64,000 bases of DNA from Paenochrobactrum glaciei (GCF_039522165.1 NZ_BAAADE010000005.1:103760-167759), one strand, 5' to 3'; numbered from the stretch's first letter, positions 17,087-25,919 are shown. The notes: generated from the sequence alone by a model not told the origin. Numbers and translations: made by a program.

Positions 17087-17186
17087 ATATCCGGTTTGGC
17101 CGGATTTTGACTGAAGTGGTTTTACCACTTTGTCTGACGCCTCCCTGTTAAAACTCCTGAGGGCCGCTTATGCGGCTCTTTTTTTA
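17087..17186 (+). ncRNA. Candidate trans-acting small RNA, about 100 nt
   Basis: Three hairpins in a row: ATCCGG/CCGGAT (17089-17105), AAGTGGT/ACCACTT (17114-17130) and the terminator GGGCCGC/GCGGCTC plus seven T (17161-17185). Between the second and third lies an unpaired C-rich stretch with CCTCCC and ACTCCT, complementary to ribosome-binding sites, the hallmark of RNAs that block translation. A -10 TTTAAT lies at the right distance upstream. The organisation recalls rhizobial sRNAs of the suhB/mmgR or EcpR1 type, but I cannot confirm the family. It might instead be merely the opgC terminator. Confidence 0.5.
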
Positions 17187-17269
17187 TTCTTTTTCAAGGT
17201 GTTAGAAAAATAGAATCGTTTTTTAACGATTGGTTACTTTTTTCTCTAAAATTTCCTGCCCTGTGGTTA

Positions 17270-17284
17270 TTAACCCAAAATTAA
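17270..17284 (+). promoter_or_regulatory. CtrA-type box upstream of rcdA
   Basis: Exact TTAA, seven bases, TTAA, about 220 bases before the rcdA start. rcdA is CtrA-controlled in Caulobacter, so the context fits. Confidence 0.5.
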
Positions 17285-17506
17285 ACATATTCTTGCGCGA
17301 CCGTGTATGAGTGTGCAGTTTGCGGTGGAGTTTCGTGTTGCAGCGGTTTCATCCGCTCCCGCAACATGATCGAACAGCAGCTCAGACATTAGTTTTCGTG
17401 TCCGTCAGGTGGTTCAGTTCTGCTTGAGTCGGTCATTGAGATGGGCACATATAAATATGGGCTTGAACGCATTTGATATGCGGACAGGTCGCGGGATGGT
17501 GAAAAA

Positions 17507-18037
17507 GTGATCACAGAGCAGCAGCAGTCTTTGCCGGGCAATACAATCCGTTTGGCAGATCGCAAGGTCTATTCGGATTCTTTCAAACCGTTTTACCGTG
17601 AAGGTATGGATCTGGTTGAAGAAGCGGCAAGCTATCTGGATGGAGATGGTCGTGAAGAATCACGCGGTCTTTCCAATGAAGCGGCAGCACTTTACGCCTC
17701 CGAATCCATGCGTTTAACCACCCGTCTGATGCAGATCGCTTCATGGCTCTTGTTGCAGCGCGCTGCGCGTAATGGCGAAATGTCCCGCGCACAGGTCACA
17801 GCTGAAAAGAACAAGCTGCGTCTTAATACACCGTCTGCCGAGCAAAGCACTGCCGGTTGGAGCGAAATGCCGGATCGCTTTGTCGATTTGATTGAACACT
17901 CGCTGCGCTTGCAGGAGCGTGTGCGTAAAACCGATCAGGAAGTTTACGGCGAATTGCTGTCCTTCCGCCCGCCGGTGCAGCAAAATCAGGTGTCGCAGCA
18001 GCTGGTTCTCCTGAAAACGGCTTTCGGCGCTTCTTAA
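17507..18037 (+). CDS. rcdA: RcdA-like DUF1465 protein, CtrA degradation adaptor
   Basis: 176 residues from GTG 17507. DUF1465 includes Caulobacter RcdA, an adaptor that helps ClpXP degrade the cell-cycle master regulator CtrA together with CpdR and PopA. Visible are the helical segments DSFKPFYREGMDLVEEAASYLDG, YASESMRLTTRLMQIASWLLLQRA (about residues 65-88) and the conserved FVDLIEHSLRLQERVRKTD, a three-helix-bundle pattern. The flexible C-terminus is short. An exact CtrA-type box lies upstream. It precedes ruvC on the same strand but with a 94-base gap. Confidence 0.82.
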   Translation: MITEQQQSLPGNTIRLADRKVYSDSFKPFYREGMDLVEEAASYLDGDGREESRGLSNEAAALYASESMRLTTRLMQIASWLLLQRAARNGEMSRAQVTAEKNKLRLNTPSAEQSTAGWSEMPDRFVDLIEHSLRLQERVRKTDQEVYGELLSFRPPVQQNQVSQQLVLLKTAFGAS

Positions 18038-18131
18038 TAATTTCAGTTTAAATAAGCGGCTCTCCGCAATTTGTTTCTCTTTTGTTCACATTTGTGCTGT
18101 TAACTCAGTGCAATAGAGCTAGAGTGAACAT

Positions 18132-18647
18132 ATGAAACAGGCGATTCGCATCATTGGCATTGATCCGGGCTTGCGCAATACCGGTTGGGGTATTGTCGAG
18201 TCGCTCGGCAATTCTTTGCATTTTATTGCATCCGGTACGATTAAATCCGATGCGAAGTTCGATCTGGCATCGCGTTTGTGCCAGCTGCATGAGGGCTTGG
18301 CCAAAGTTCTGCATGAGCATTGCCCGCATGAGGCAGCCGTTGAACATACATTCGTTAATAAGGACGCGACAGCGACACTGAAGCTGGGGCAGGCGCGCGG
18401 CATTGCGCTGCTGGCGCCAGCTCAGGTTGGCTTGCGTGTGGCTGAATATGCGCCCAATGCCGTTAAAAAAGCGGTGATTGGTGTAGGGCATGGCGAAAAA
18501 CAGCAAATTCATATGATGGTAAAAGTTCTCATGCCACGCGCTCGTTTTGATACGAGCGATGCGGCAGATGCCTTGGCAATTGCCATTTGTCATGCGCATC
18601 ATCGTGAAAGTTTGGTTGGAAGCCTGCGGATAGCCGCAAGCGCTTGA
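18132..18647 (+). CDS. ruvC: Holliday junction endonuclease RuvC
   Basis: 171 residues. Resolves Holliday junctions by paired nicks during recombination repair. The RNase H-like catalytic acids are visible: Asp in IGIDPGLRNTGWG (residue 11), Glu in AAVEHTFVN (residue 70), and Asp residues in DTSDAADALAIAICH near the C-terminus. First gene of ruvC-ruvA-ruvB; ruvA follows 14 bases later. Confidence 0.97.
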   Translation: MKQAIRIIGIDPGLRNTGWGIVESLGNSLHFIASGTIKSDAKFDLASRLCQLHEGLAKVLHEHCPHEAAVEHTFVNKDATATLKLGQARGIALLAPAQVGLRVAEYAPNAVKKAVIGVGHGEKQQIHMMVKVLMPRARFDTSDAADALAIAICHAHHRESLVGSLRIAASA

Positions 18648-18661
18648 TTAAGGGTTGTTGA

Positions 18662-19279
18662 ATGATTGGCAAGCTTAAGGGCGTGGTGGATGAAATTGCC
18701 GAAGATCATGCCATCATTGATGTGCATGGTGTCGGCTATGTGGTTTTTTGCTCGGCACGCACATTGGGCAATCTGCCCTCAGCCGGTGAAGCAACAGTTT
18801 TGCTGATTGAAACCTATGTGCGCGAAGATGTTTTGCGCCTGTTTGGTTTTGGCACCGCTTTGGAGCGTGAATGGTTCCGCTTGTTGCAAAGTGTGCAAGG
18901 GGTGGGCGCGAAAGTAGCGCTTGCGGTTTTAGGTGCTTTGACACCATCCGAACTTGCCAATGCTATTGCACTGCGTGATTTGGCGATGCTGAGCCGTGCA
19001 CCGGGTGTGGGCAAAAAAGTGGCCGAACGTCTGGTCACGGAGCTCAAAAACAAAGCACCGGCTTTTGCAGGGGCAGCGTCCGGCTCGATGGGGCTTAAAC
19101 AGGAGCTTGGTGAAGGTGTTGCATCAAGTGCCGTGACTGATGCGGTGTCGGCGCTTGCCAATCTTGGCTATTCGCGCGAGCAGGCAGCCAATGCCGTGGC
19201 TGCGGCCATTAAGCAGGTGGGTGATGATGCCGAATCGGCCAAACTGATCCGCTTAGGCCTCAAGGAATTGTCGCAGTGA
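18662..19279 (+). CDS. ruvA: Holliday junction branch-migration protein RuvA
   Basis: 205 residues. Tetramer that binds four-way junctions and loads RuvB. MIGKLKGVVDE starts the N-terminal OB domain; helix-hairpin-helix motifs LLQSVQGVGAKVALAVL and MLSRAPGVGKKVAERLV lie in the middle (about residues 73-130); the C-terminal domain (ALANLGYSREQAANAVA) contacts RuvB. Ribosome site AAGGG. It lies between ruvC and ruvB with short gaps. Confidence 0.97.
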   Translation: MIGKLKGVVDEIAEDHAIIDVHGVGYVVFCSARTLGNLPSAGEATVLLIETYVREDVLRLFGFGTALEREWFRLLQSVQGVGAKVALAVLGALTPSELANAIALRDLAMLSRAPGVGKKVAERLVTELKNKAPAFAGAASGSMGLKQELGEGVASSAVTDAVSALANLGYSREQAANAVAAAIKQVGDDAESAKLIRLGLKELSQ

Positions 19280-19319
19280 CAGTTGATTTGATTTTGACTT
19301 CGCGTGTAAGGCGTTAAGC

Positions 19320-20357
19320 ATGGATGATACAGACCGTTTGATTTCGCCGGATAAGCGTGGTGAGGACACTGACGTGGCCATGCGCCCGCAATCGCTTGAC
19401 GATTTTGTCGGACAGGCTGCGGCGCGCGCCAATTTGAAAGTCTTTATCGAAGCGGCGAAAGTGCGCGGCGAAGCGCTTGATCATGTGCTGTTTGTCGGCC
19501 CTCCGGGGTTGGGTAAAACAACGCTGGCGCAGATTATGTCGAAAGAACTTGGTGTTAATTTCCGCTCCACATCGGGGCCGGTCATTGCCAAGGCCGGTGA
19601 TCTGGCAGCTCTTTTGACCAATCTGGAAGACCGCGATGTTTTGTTTATTGACGAAATTCATCGGCTAAGCCCCGCAGTTGAAGAAATTCTCTATCCGGCG
19701 ATGGAGGATTACCAGCTTGATCTGATTATCGGCGAGGGGCCTGCGGCACGTTCGGTTAAAATTGATCTGGCAAAATTTACGCTTGTGGCGGCAACCACCC
19801 GTTTAGGTTTGTTGACCACACCGCTGCGTGATCGTTTCGGTATTCCGGTGCGTCTCAATTTCTATACGGTGGAAGAGCTGGAATATATTGTGCGCCGCGG
19901 TGCACGCTTGATGCAAATGCCGATTGCTGACGATGGCGCGCGGGAAATTGCACGGCGTGCGCGTGGTACGCCGCGTATTGCCGGACGTTTATTGCGGCGT
20001 GTACGTGACTTTGCGCTGGTGGCAAAAGTTGATGTCATTGACCGTAAAATCGCCGATGAGGCTTTGTCGCGTTTGGAAGTTGACAGCCGCGGCCTTGATC
20101 AGCTTGATCGTCGCTATCTTGATATGATTGCACGCAATTTTGGCGGTGGGCCGGTGGGGATTGAAACCATTGCAGCCGGCCTGTCGGAGCCGCGTGATGC
20201 GATTGAAGATATTATTGAGCCATATCTGATCCAGCAGGGCTTTTTGCAACGCACGCCGCGTGGTCGTGTTTTGACCCATATTGCCTGGGAACATATGGGA
20301 CTGCCAACGCCAACCGATCTGGCGCAGTCGCAATTCGGACTATTTCAGGAAGAATAA
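19320..20357 (+). CDS. ruvB: Holliday junction helicase RuvB
   Basis: 345 residues. Hexameric AAA+ motor of branch migration. Walker A GPPGLGKTT near residue 62, Walker B LFIDEIHRL near 110, sensor 1 AATTRLG near 158, arginine finger region PLRDRFGI and the C-terminal winged helix ending QRTPRGRVLTHIAWEH. ybgC begins two bases after its stop, linking the ruv genes to the tol region. Confidence 0.97.
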   Translation: MDDTDRLISPDKRGEDTDVAMRPQSLDDFVGQAAARANLKVFIEAAKVRGEALDHVLFVGPPGLGKTTLAQIMSKELGVNFRSTSGPVIAKAGDLAALLTNLEDRDVLFIDEIHRLSPAVEEILYPAMEDYQLDLIIGEGPAARSVKIDLAKFTLVAATTRLGLLTTPLRDRFGIPVRLNFYTVEELEYIVRRGARLMQMPIADDGAREIARRARGTPRIAGRLLRRVRDFALVAKVDVIDRKIADEALSRLEVDSRGLDQLDRRYLDMIARNFGGGPVGIETIAAGLSEPRDAIEDIIEPYLIQQGFLQRTPRGRVLTHIAWEHMGLPTPTDLAQSQFGLFQEE

Positions 20358-20359
20358 AC

Positions 20360-20842
20360 ATGACCGAGACACAAACTGCCAGTGTTGCGATAAGTGAAAC
20401 AATCAGTGAGGCGATTGCCGGTGAATTGCATTCAGGCGGACATCGCTTGCTGGCACGGGTCTATTATGCCGATACAGATTTTTCCGGTGTTGTTTATCAT
20501 GGTCGCTATCTGGAGTTTTTCGAGCGCGGCCGCACTGACTTTTTGCGTCTTAAAGGTGTGCATCATACCGAGCTTGCAGCCGGATCGCTGGGAGAAGAAC
20601 TGGTCTGGGTTGTGCGCCGGATGGAGATCGATTTTAAATCTCCGGCTAAAATTGATGATCTGTTGGTGATTGAAACCAAAGTTGCCGATGTCAGCGGTGC
20701 GCGCATTTATATGAAACAGGAAATTACCTGCGAAGGCAGGCTGTTATGTGCGGCAATGGTTGAAGCGGTGATGATTACCAAGCAAGGCAAGCCACGCCGT
20801 TTTCCGGCTGAATGGCGTGAAGCATTTTTAGCATCCCAATAG
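20360..20842 (+). CDS. ybgC: Tol-Pal associated acyl-CoA thioesterase YbgC
   Basis: 160 residues with a hot-dog fold. VYYADTDFSGVVYHGRYLEFFERGRTDFLR carries the family catalytic Asp (YADTD, about residue 37). YbgC hydrolyses short or long acyl-CoA and is coupled to the Tol-Pal system and phospholipid metabolism. The N-terminal 30 residues before GHRLLARVYY are longer than in E. coli. A 424-base non-coding stretch separates it from tolQ, so tolQRAB has its own promoter and ybgC is transcribed with ruvB. Confidence 0.9.
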   Translation: MTETQTASVAISETISEAIAGELHSGGHRLLARVYYADTDFSGVVYHGRYLEFFERGRTDFLRLKGVHHTELAAGSLGEELVWVVRRMEIDFKSPAKIDDLLVIETKVADVSGARIYMKQEITCEGRLLCAAMVEAVMITKQGKPRRFPAEWREAFLASQ

Positions 20843-21266
20843 CTTAATCACTGTATTTCATGCGTAAGTGTTGCTGGCTGGCGGTTTTTTACGCCAATTT
20901 TAAAGCCAAACTGATTCAAAAACGACAGTTTTTGTAATGTTAATCAGAATCGTAACGCATCTTTAACCATAATAATTCATTATTCATGCTGACGGAATCG
21001 GTTGGAATGAAGGTTTTTGCGTAACGCCTTCGTTTCACCAAAATTAACCGTAACAAGGCAATGGGTCAGGCAGACTGTAATTATAAAACAGGAGTGCCGG
21101 AAGTTGCTGCTTATGTGTTGGTTTTGAGTGCAGCAACTGCATGCCGATTGTTTAAAGTTTGCGCAAAAAGAATTCTCACCCGTTTAACACGGGATGAAAT
21201 GAAGATGATTTTGCGAGCCGCCCGGTCAGTTAAAGCCGGGCGTTTGGATTCGAGGACGGTGTACTT
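20843..21266. other. ybgC-tolQ gap with structured tolQ leader
   Basis: 424 bases. It holds a weak hairpin after ybgC near 20880, AT-rich promoter-like sequence around 20935-20990, and two stable hairpins just before tolQ: CCCGT/ACGGG (21179-21193) and CGCCCGG/CCGGGCG (21219-21242). An open frame at 21061 overlapping tolQ lacks a ribosome site and is not called. Confidence 0.5.
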
Positions 21267-21977
21267 ATGGAAAATGTAGCGCTCGCAGCTCCCAGCGCTG
21301 ATGTTACGCTTTGGGGCCTGTTTATGCAGGCGAACTGGGTCGTCAAATTTGTGATGCTTGGTCTTTTGGCAGCCTCTGTCTGGACATGGGCGATCATTAT
21401 TGACAAGGCTCTCAGCTACACCCGCGCGCGCCGTGCGCTGGATCGCTTTGAACAGGCTTTCTGGTCTGGTCAGTCATTGGAAGAGCTTTACCGCAATCTG
21501 GGCGAACGCACGACAACCGGCATGAGCTCGATTTTCATGGCCGCGATGCGCGAGTGGAAGAAGTCCTTTGAAAAAGGTGCCCGCTCTCCGATTGCGCTGC
21601 AAATGCGTATTGATAAGGCCATGGATGTGGCTCTTGCGCGTGAAAACGACAATCTGGAATCACGCCTTGGCTTTCTGGCAACCATTGGTTCGGCCGCCCC
21701 CTTTATCGGTCTGTTCGGTACGGTTGTTGGTATTATGAGCTCGTTCCAGGCGATTGCGGCTTCCAAAAACACCAACCTTGCGGTTGTAGCACCCGGTATT
21801 GCTGAAGCGCTGCTTGCAACAGCGATTGGTCTTCTTGCGGCTATTCCGGCAGTTATTGCCTACAATAAACTGTCGGGCGATGCGGCGAAAATCAGTGGCA
21901 GGCTCGAAGGCTTTGCTGATGAATTCTCTGCCATACTATCGCGCCAAATTGATGAGAAGCTCACACCTCGCAATTGA
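21267..21977 (+). CDS. tolQ: Tol-Pal system proton channel TolQ
   Basis: 236 residues with three membrane helices (about 14-40, 130-155, 170-195). TolQ with TolR forms the inner-membrane motor that uses proton motive force to drive TolA and constrict the outer membrane at division. The core LGFLATIGSAAPFIGLFGTVVGIMSSF and LAVVAPGIAEALLATAIGLLAAIPAVIAYN is complete. Ribosome site GGACGG. First gene of tolQ-tolR-tolA-tolB, with a hairpin 24 bases upstream of its start. Confidence 0.96.
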   Translation: MENVALAAPSADVTLWGLFMQANWVVKFVMLGLLAASVWTWAIIIDKALSYTRARRALDRFEQAFWSGQSLEELYRNLGERTTTGMSSIFMAAMREWKKSFEKGARSPIALQMRIDKAMDVALARENDNLESRLGFLATIGSAAPFIGLFGTVVGIMSSFQAIAASKNTNLAVVAPGIAEALLATAIGLLAAIPAVIAYNKLSGDAAKISGRLEGFADEFSAILSRQIDEKLTPRN

Positions 21978-22029
21978 GGCTTTGTGAATGCTTGTTTGAA
22001 GAAGACGTATAAGAATTCAGGAAATAATC

Positions 22030-22479
22030 ATGGGCATGTCGGTTGGTAATCAGGGAATGTCAGGCGGTCGTCGCCGGCGCGGACGTAAAAAAGCTCTTAT
22101 GAGCGAAATCAACGTCACGCCATTTGTTGACGTCATGCTGGTGTTGTTGATCATTTTCATGATTTCGGCGCCGCTGCTGACGGTTGGCGTGCCTATTGAT
22201 CTGCCTGACACGCAGGCCAAAGCCATGAATGCGGACACGCAGCCAATCACGGTTTCGGTCAATGACAAGGGCGAGATCTATTTGCAGGAAACTGAAATAG
22301 CTATGGATGAAGTTGTTGCTAAATTGGAGGCAATTTCCAAGACCGGCTATGATGAGCGAATTTTTGTGCGCGGTGATAAATCCGCCGATTACGGCACCGT
22401 GATGAAAGTCATGGCACGTATTTCCGCGGCCGGTTTTAAAAATATCGGCTTAGTCACCCTCCAGGAGCAGGATAGCTGA
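22030..22479 (+). CDS. tolR: Tol-Pal system protein TolR
   Basis: 149 residues. Stator partner of TolQ: Arg-rich cytosolic tail, then SEINVTPFVDVMLVLLIIFMISAPLL (about 25-50) with the proton-accepting Asp in FVDVML, then a periplasmic ExbD/TolR domain. Ribosome site AGGAAATAATC. tolA begins seven bases after the stop. Confidence 0.96.
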   Translation: MGMSVGNQGMSGGRRRRGRKKALMSEINVTPFVDVMLVLLIIFMISAPLLTVGVPIDLPDTQAKAMNADTQPITVSVNDKGEIYLQETEIAMDEVVAKLEAISKTGYDERIFVRGDKSADYGTVMKVMARISAAGFKNIGLVTLQEQDS

Positions 22480-22486
22480 CGGTATC

Positions 22487-23554
22487 ATGAAGGCCGGGCT
22501 CACATCCTCCGTGGTTATCCACGTCGCAATTATCGGTATGGGATTGGTTTCATTCTCATCGCCGCGGGCATTTGACGTCTCCGATTCAGAAGCTTTTCCT
22601 GTCGATATCGTGCCCATCGAATCGATTACGCAGGTTCAGCAAGGCGAAAAAACTGCGCCGAAAAAAGAATTTTCTGCGCCGAAACCCACCACGAAACCAC
22701 AAACCGTCGATCAGGCAGAAAATGTCGGTGATCAGGATATTGATCTGAAAACGCCTCCGCGTCCGGATGAAAAGCCGAAAAACGTGGAAACTGCGGATGC
22801 GGCGAAAGCCGAGCCGAAGCCAGCAGATAAGCCAGAACCAAAACCTGAGCCGAAGCCTGATCCGGCGCCTGAAACAAAACCGCAGCCTGTACCCGCTACA
22901 GAAGTGCAGCAAAAGCCGGAGCCAAAGCAGGACGTACAGCCTGATCCGGTAGCAGAAGCAATTGAAAAGCAAGCGGAAATCGCGCTGGACAATACGCCGA
23001 AACTGCCGGAAAAAGTGCCGACCCCGCAGGCTAAGCCACAGCCGCCGCAGGCACAGACTGCTAAAACACCGGACCGCAAACCGGTGGAAGAACCGAAGAA
23101 GACCGCCAATAATAGCGCATCTTCACAGGAAAAAGACGCAACCGCTGATGAAGTGGCAGCGCTTTTGAACCGTGAAAAAGCAGCTGGTGGCGGTGCTAAA
23201 CGTTCGACCGATCAGGCATCACTGGGTGCGAAGAAAACAACCGGTGGCTCGAAACTTAGCCAGAGCGAAATGGACGCGCTGCGCGGTCAGATTTCCAAAT
23301 GCTGGAACGTACCCGCCGGTGTGGCTGATGCGCAAGGTCTGATTGTCACCGTGAAGATGCATCTGAATGAGAGCGGCGAGATTGAAGGTTCACCGGTGGT
23401 GACTTCAGGCGGGGCAGATAGTGGTGTTGGCCGTGTGGCAGCTGAAAGCGCCAAGCGTGCCGTCATGCGCTGTGCGCCTTACAACCTGCCGCGCGATAAA
23501 TATGATTCATGGGCCGATGTGATTGTAAACTTCGACCCGAGCGAAATGTTCTAA
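22487..23554 (+). CDS. tolA: Tol-Pal system protein TolA
   Basis: 355 residues. A single N-terminal membrane helix (about 5-25) is followed by a long Pro/Glu/Lys-rich spacer (about 45-225) made of PKPEPKP-type repeats, then a C-terminal TolA/TonB-like domain (about 255-355) containing LRGQISKCWNVPAGV and RCAPYNLPRDKYDSWADVIVNFDP. TolA spans the periplasm and couples the TolQR motor to Pal and TolB. The spacer is proline-rich rather than the helical Ala/Lys-rich type of E. coli, common in alphaproteobacteria. Confidence 0.93.
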   Translation: MKAGLTSSVVIHVAIIGMGLVSFSSPRAFDVSDSEAFPVDIVPIESITQVQQGEKTAPKKEFSAPKPTTKPQTVDQAENVGDQDIDLKTPPRPDEKPKNVETADAAKAEPKPADKPEPKPEPKPDPAPETKPQPVPATEVQQKPEPKQDVQPDPVAEAIEKQAEIALDNTPKLPEKVPTPQAKPQPPQAQTAKTPDRKPVEEPKKTANNSASSQEKDATADEVAALLNREKAAGGGAKRSTDQASLGAKKTTGGSKLSQSEMDALRGQISKCWNVPAGVADAQGLIVTVKMHLNESGEIEGSPVVTSGGADSGVGRVAAESAKRAVMRCAPYNLPRDKYDSWADVIVNFDPSEMF

Positions 23555-23660
23555 AACAAGGTCACGGCGCTGCGGTTTGGAAAAATGGCAGCGCATGATC
23601 ATGAATAAACAGACTTAGTGTAACGATTTCTGAAATAAGACAGATGAGGCCTCGGTCATC

Positions 23661-24989
23661 ATGAAAAACAAGATCATGAAGATAAAGATACGGACGATCT
23701 TTGCAGCTGTCGCTGTAATGGTCACCGCCAGTATGGCCGCGACTTTGCCGGCACGCGCGGTTGTTGAGATTAATATTAACAAGGGCAATGTGGAGCCGCT
23801 GCCGATTGCCGTGACTGACTTTCTCTCCGGAGATCAGTTGGGTGCTAATATTTCGGCGGTGATTGCTGCCGATCTGGAGCGCTCAGGCCTCTTTGCGCCA
23901 ATCGATAAAAAAGCTTTTATCGAAAAAATTTCCAATCCGGATGCAGCGCCACGTTTTGAAGACTGGAAAGTCATCAATGCGCAGGCTCTGGCAACAGGGC
24001 GTATCACCAAACAGCCGGATGGCCGTTTGAAGGCAGAGTTCCGCCTGTGGGATACTTTTGGCGGCCAGCAGTTGACCGGCCAGCAGTTCTACACCACGCC
24101 TGAAAACTGGCGTCGTGTGGCGCACATTATTGCTGATGCGATTTATGAGCGTCTGACCGGTGAAAAAGGTTATTTCGACACCCGTATCGTTTATGTTGAC
24201 GAATCCGGTTCTGCTGCCAAGCGCGTTAAACGTCTGGCGATTATGGATCAGGATGGTGCAAATGTGCGCTACCTTTCCGATGGCCGTGACATGGTGCTGA
24301 CACCACGTTTCTCGCCAAACCGTCAGGAAGTGACTTATATGTCCTTTAGCGGTGACCGTCCGCGTGTTTATCTGTTGCAGCTGGAAACCGGACAGCGTGA
24401 AGTTGTTGGTAACTTCCCTGGCATGACCATTGCGCCACGCTTCTCGCCTGATGGTCAGAAGGTCATCATGAGCTTGCTGCAGGATGATGGTAGTGCCAAT
24501 ATCTATACGATGGATCTGCGTTCACGCACCACCACACGCCTGACCAATTCTCAGGCGATTGACACTTCTGCGTCTTATTCGCCTGATGGTTCGAAGATCG
24601 TATTTGAATCCGACCGTGGCGGCCGTCAGCAGATTTATGTGATGGGTGCCGATGGTTCCAATCCGCAGCGTATTTCTTTTGGTAACGGTAGCTATTCCAC
24701 ACCGGTTTGGTCACCACGCGGCGATCTGATTGCCTTTACCAAGCAATCGGGCGGCCAGTTCTCCATTGGTGTGATGAAACCTGATGGTTCGGGCGAACGT
24801 CTGCTGACCACCGGCTTCCACAATGAAGGCCCGACCTGGTCACCAAATGGTCGTGTGCTGATGTTCTTCCGTCAGCCGCGCGGTGCAGGTGCCAAACTTT
24901 ACACGGTTGACGTGACCGGCCGTAACGAACGTCAGATCCAGACCCCGAATGGCGGTTCCGATCCGGCATGGTCACCATTGCTCGAATAG
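23661..24989 (+). CDS. tolB: Tol-Pal system beta-propeller protein TolB
   Basis: 442 residues with signal peptide (about 1-33, ending LPARA). The N-terminal domain contains PIAVTDF and GANISAVIAADLERSGLF; the C-terminal six-bladed propeller shows repeated FSPDGQK, YSPDGSKIVFESDRGG and WSPNGRVLMFF segments. Periplasmic partner of Pal that releases Pal from peptidoglycan during division. ATG 23661 is preceded by GAGG; Met6 is an alternative start. The gene ends in a strong terminator before pal. Confidence 0.96.
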   Translation: MKNKIMKIKIRTIFAAVAVMVTASMAATLPARAVVEININKGNVEPLPIAVTDFLSGDQLGANISAVIAADLERSGLFAPIDKKAFIEKISNPDAAPRFEDWKVINAQALATGRITKQPDGRLKAEFRLWDTFGGQQLTGQQFYTTPENWRRVAHIIADAIYERLTGEKGYFDTRIVYVDESGSAAKRVKRLAIMDQDGANVRYLSDGRDMVLTPRFSPNRQEVTYMSFSGDRPRVYLLQLETGQREVVGNFPGMTIAPRFSPDGQKVIMSLLQDDGSANIYTMDLRSRTTTRLTNSQAIDTSASYSPDGSKIVFESDRGGRQQIYVMGADGSNPQRISFGNGSYSTPVWSPRGDLIAFTKQSGGQFSIGVMKPDGSGERLLTTGFHNEGPTWSPNGRVLMFFRQPRGAGAKLYTVDVTGRNERQIQTPNGGSDPAWSPLLE

Positions 24990-25344
24990 TTGCCTGTTTG
25001 AGTGCAAAGAATTGAAACGGGGTTTGTTTAAATTTAAGCAAGCCCCGTTTTTTAAAAGCCGGAAGTGTAAGCCGAAGCAGATCACTTTCATCAAATGCAG
25101 CTGCTGTATGCGTTTGAGGCTTATCTGCAACGCTTGCTAAAATGCGACCATTATTGAATAATGAAGGCCGCATTTGCTTTAAACAGGCCGTTTTTCTGCC
25201 TTAATTACCCTTCATGTGCAGAGCGAAGCGCGACTGGATAAAGTAGTCGTCATAAATTGTTAACCTTGCTTTTTCAGCATAATTTAACCTCAATGTGATT
25301 ATTGGGCTCTAACGCTGAAACATTAACTTTAAGGAGCTTCGGCC
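24990..25344. other. tolB-pal gap
   Basis: 355 bases: the tolB terminator (25015-25053), then about 290 bases in which I see only AT-rich promoter-like sequence before pal. Confidence 0.5.
25015..25053 (+). terminator. Terminator after tolB
   Basis: Stem AAACGGGG / CCCCGTTT extended by TTTGTTTAAA pairing, followed by a T-run. Confidence 0.88.
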
Positions 25345-25839
25345 ATGCGCCGTTTCCAGTCGATAGCCCGTAGCCCGCTTATTATGGCTCTTTTCATGAC
25401 ACTGGCAGTTGCCGGTTGTGCATCAAAGAAAAACCTTCCTAACAATGCCGGTGACCTTGGTCTTGGCGGATCAGCCACCCCTGGTTCCCAGCAGGACTTC
25501 ACCGTGAATGTTGGCGACCGCATTTTCTATGATCTGGATTCGTCCGTCATTCGCGCCGACGCACAGCAGACCCTGACCAAACAGGCACAGTGGCTTGCTC
25601 GTTACCCGCAATATTCGATCACCGTTGAAGGTCACTCGGATGAACGCGGTACCCGCGAATACAACTTGGCGCTGGGTCAGCGTCGTGCAGCTGCTGCACG
25701 CGACTTCCTCGCTTCCCGCGGCGTACCAACCAACCGTATGCGTACCATCTCCTATGGTAAAGAACGTCCGGTTGCAGCTTGTGACGATATCTCTTGCTGG
25801 TCACAGAACCGCCGTGCGGTTACTGTCCTGAACCAGTAA
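25345..25839 (+). CDS. pal: Peptidoglycan-associated lipoprotein Pal
   Basis: 164 residues. Lipoprotein signal with lipobox LAVAGC, Cys25 being the lipidated residue. The C-terminal OmpA domain (about 55-164) carries VNVGDRIFYDLDSSVI, VEGHSDERGTREYNLALGQRRA and SYGKERPVA. Outer-membrane anchor to peptidoglycan and end point of the Tol motor. Ribosome site AAGGAG. Own transcript with terminator. Confidence 0.97.
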   Translation: MRRFQSIARSPLIMALFMTLAVAGCASKKNLPNNAGDLGLGGSATPGSQQDFTVNVGDRIFYDLDSSVIRADAQQTLTKQAQWLARYPQYSITVEGHSDERGTREYNLALGQRRAAAARDFLASRGVPTNRMRTISYGKERPVAACDDISCWSQNRRAVTVLNQ

Positions 25840-25889
25840 TTTAAACGGGCAGCTGCAAAAGCAGCTGGTTGTATGAGAATATGAGTGAT

Positions 25890-25919
25890 AAAAAAGCGGC
25901 TCTTGAGCCGCTTTTTTTA
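25890..25919 (+). terminator. Terminator after pal
   Basis: AAAAAAGCGGCTC / GAGCCGCTTTTTTT hairpin with a T-run. Confidence 0.93.

Larger units (their letters stand above)
17006..17506. other. Regulatory gap between opgC and rcdA
   Basis: 501 bases with no credible reading frame. It contains two exact CtrA-type boxes (17049-17063 and 17270-17284), a candidate small RNA (about 17087-17186) with its own terminator, and the presumed rcdA promoter region. Confidence 0.6.

Noticed and set aside
21061..21279. 72-codon frame overlapping the tolQ start
   Set aside because: No ribosome site, runs into tolQ in another frame, and crosses two hairpins of the tolQ leader.
22800..22920. Repetitive CCGAAGCC-type stretch
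   Set aside because: Encodes the Pro/Lys/Glu-rich spacer of TolA, not an independent repeat element.
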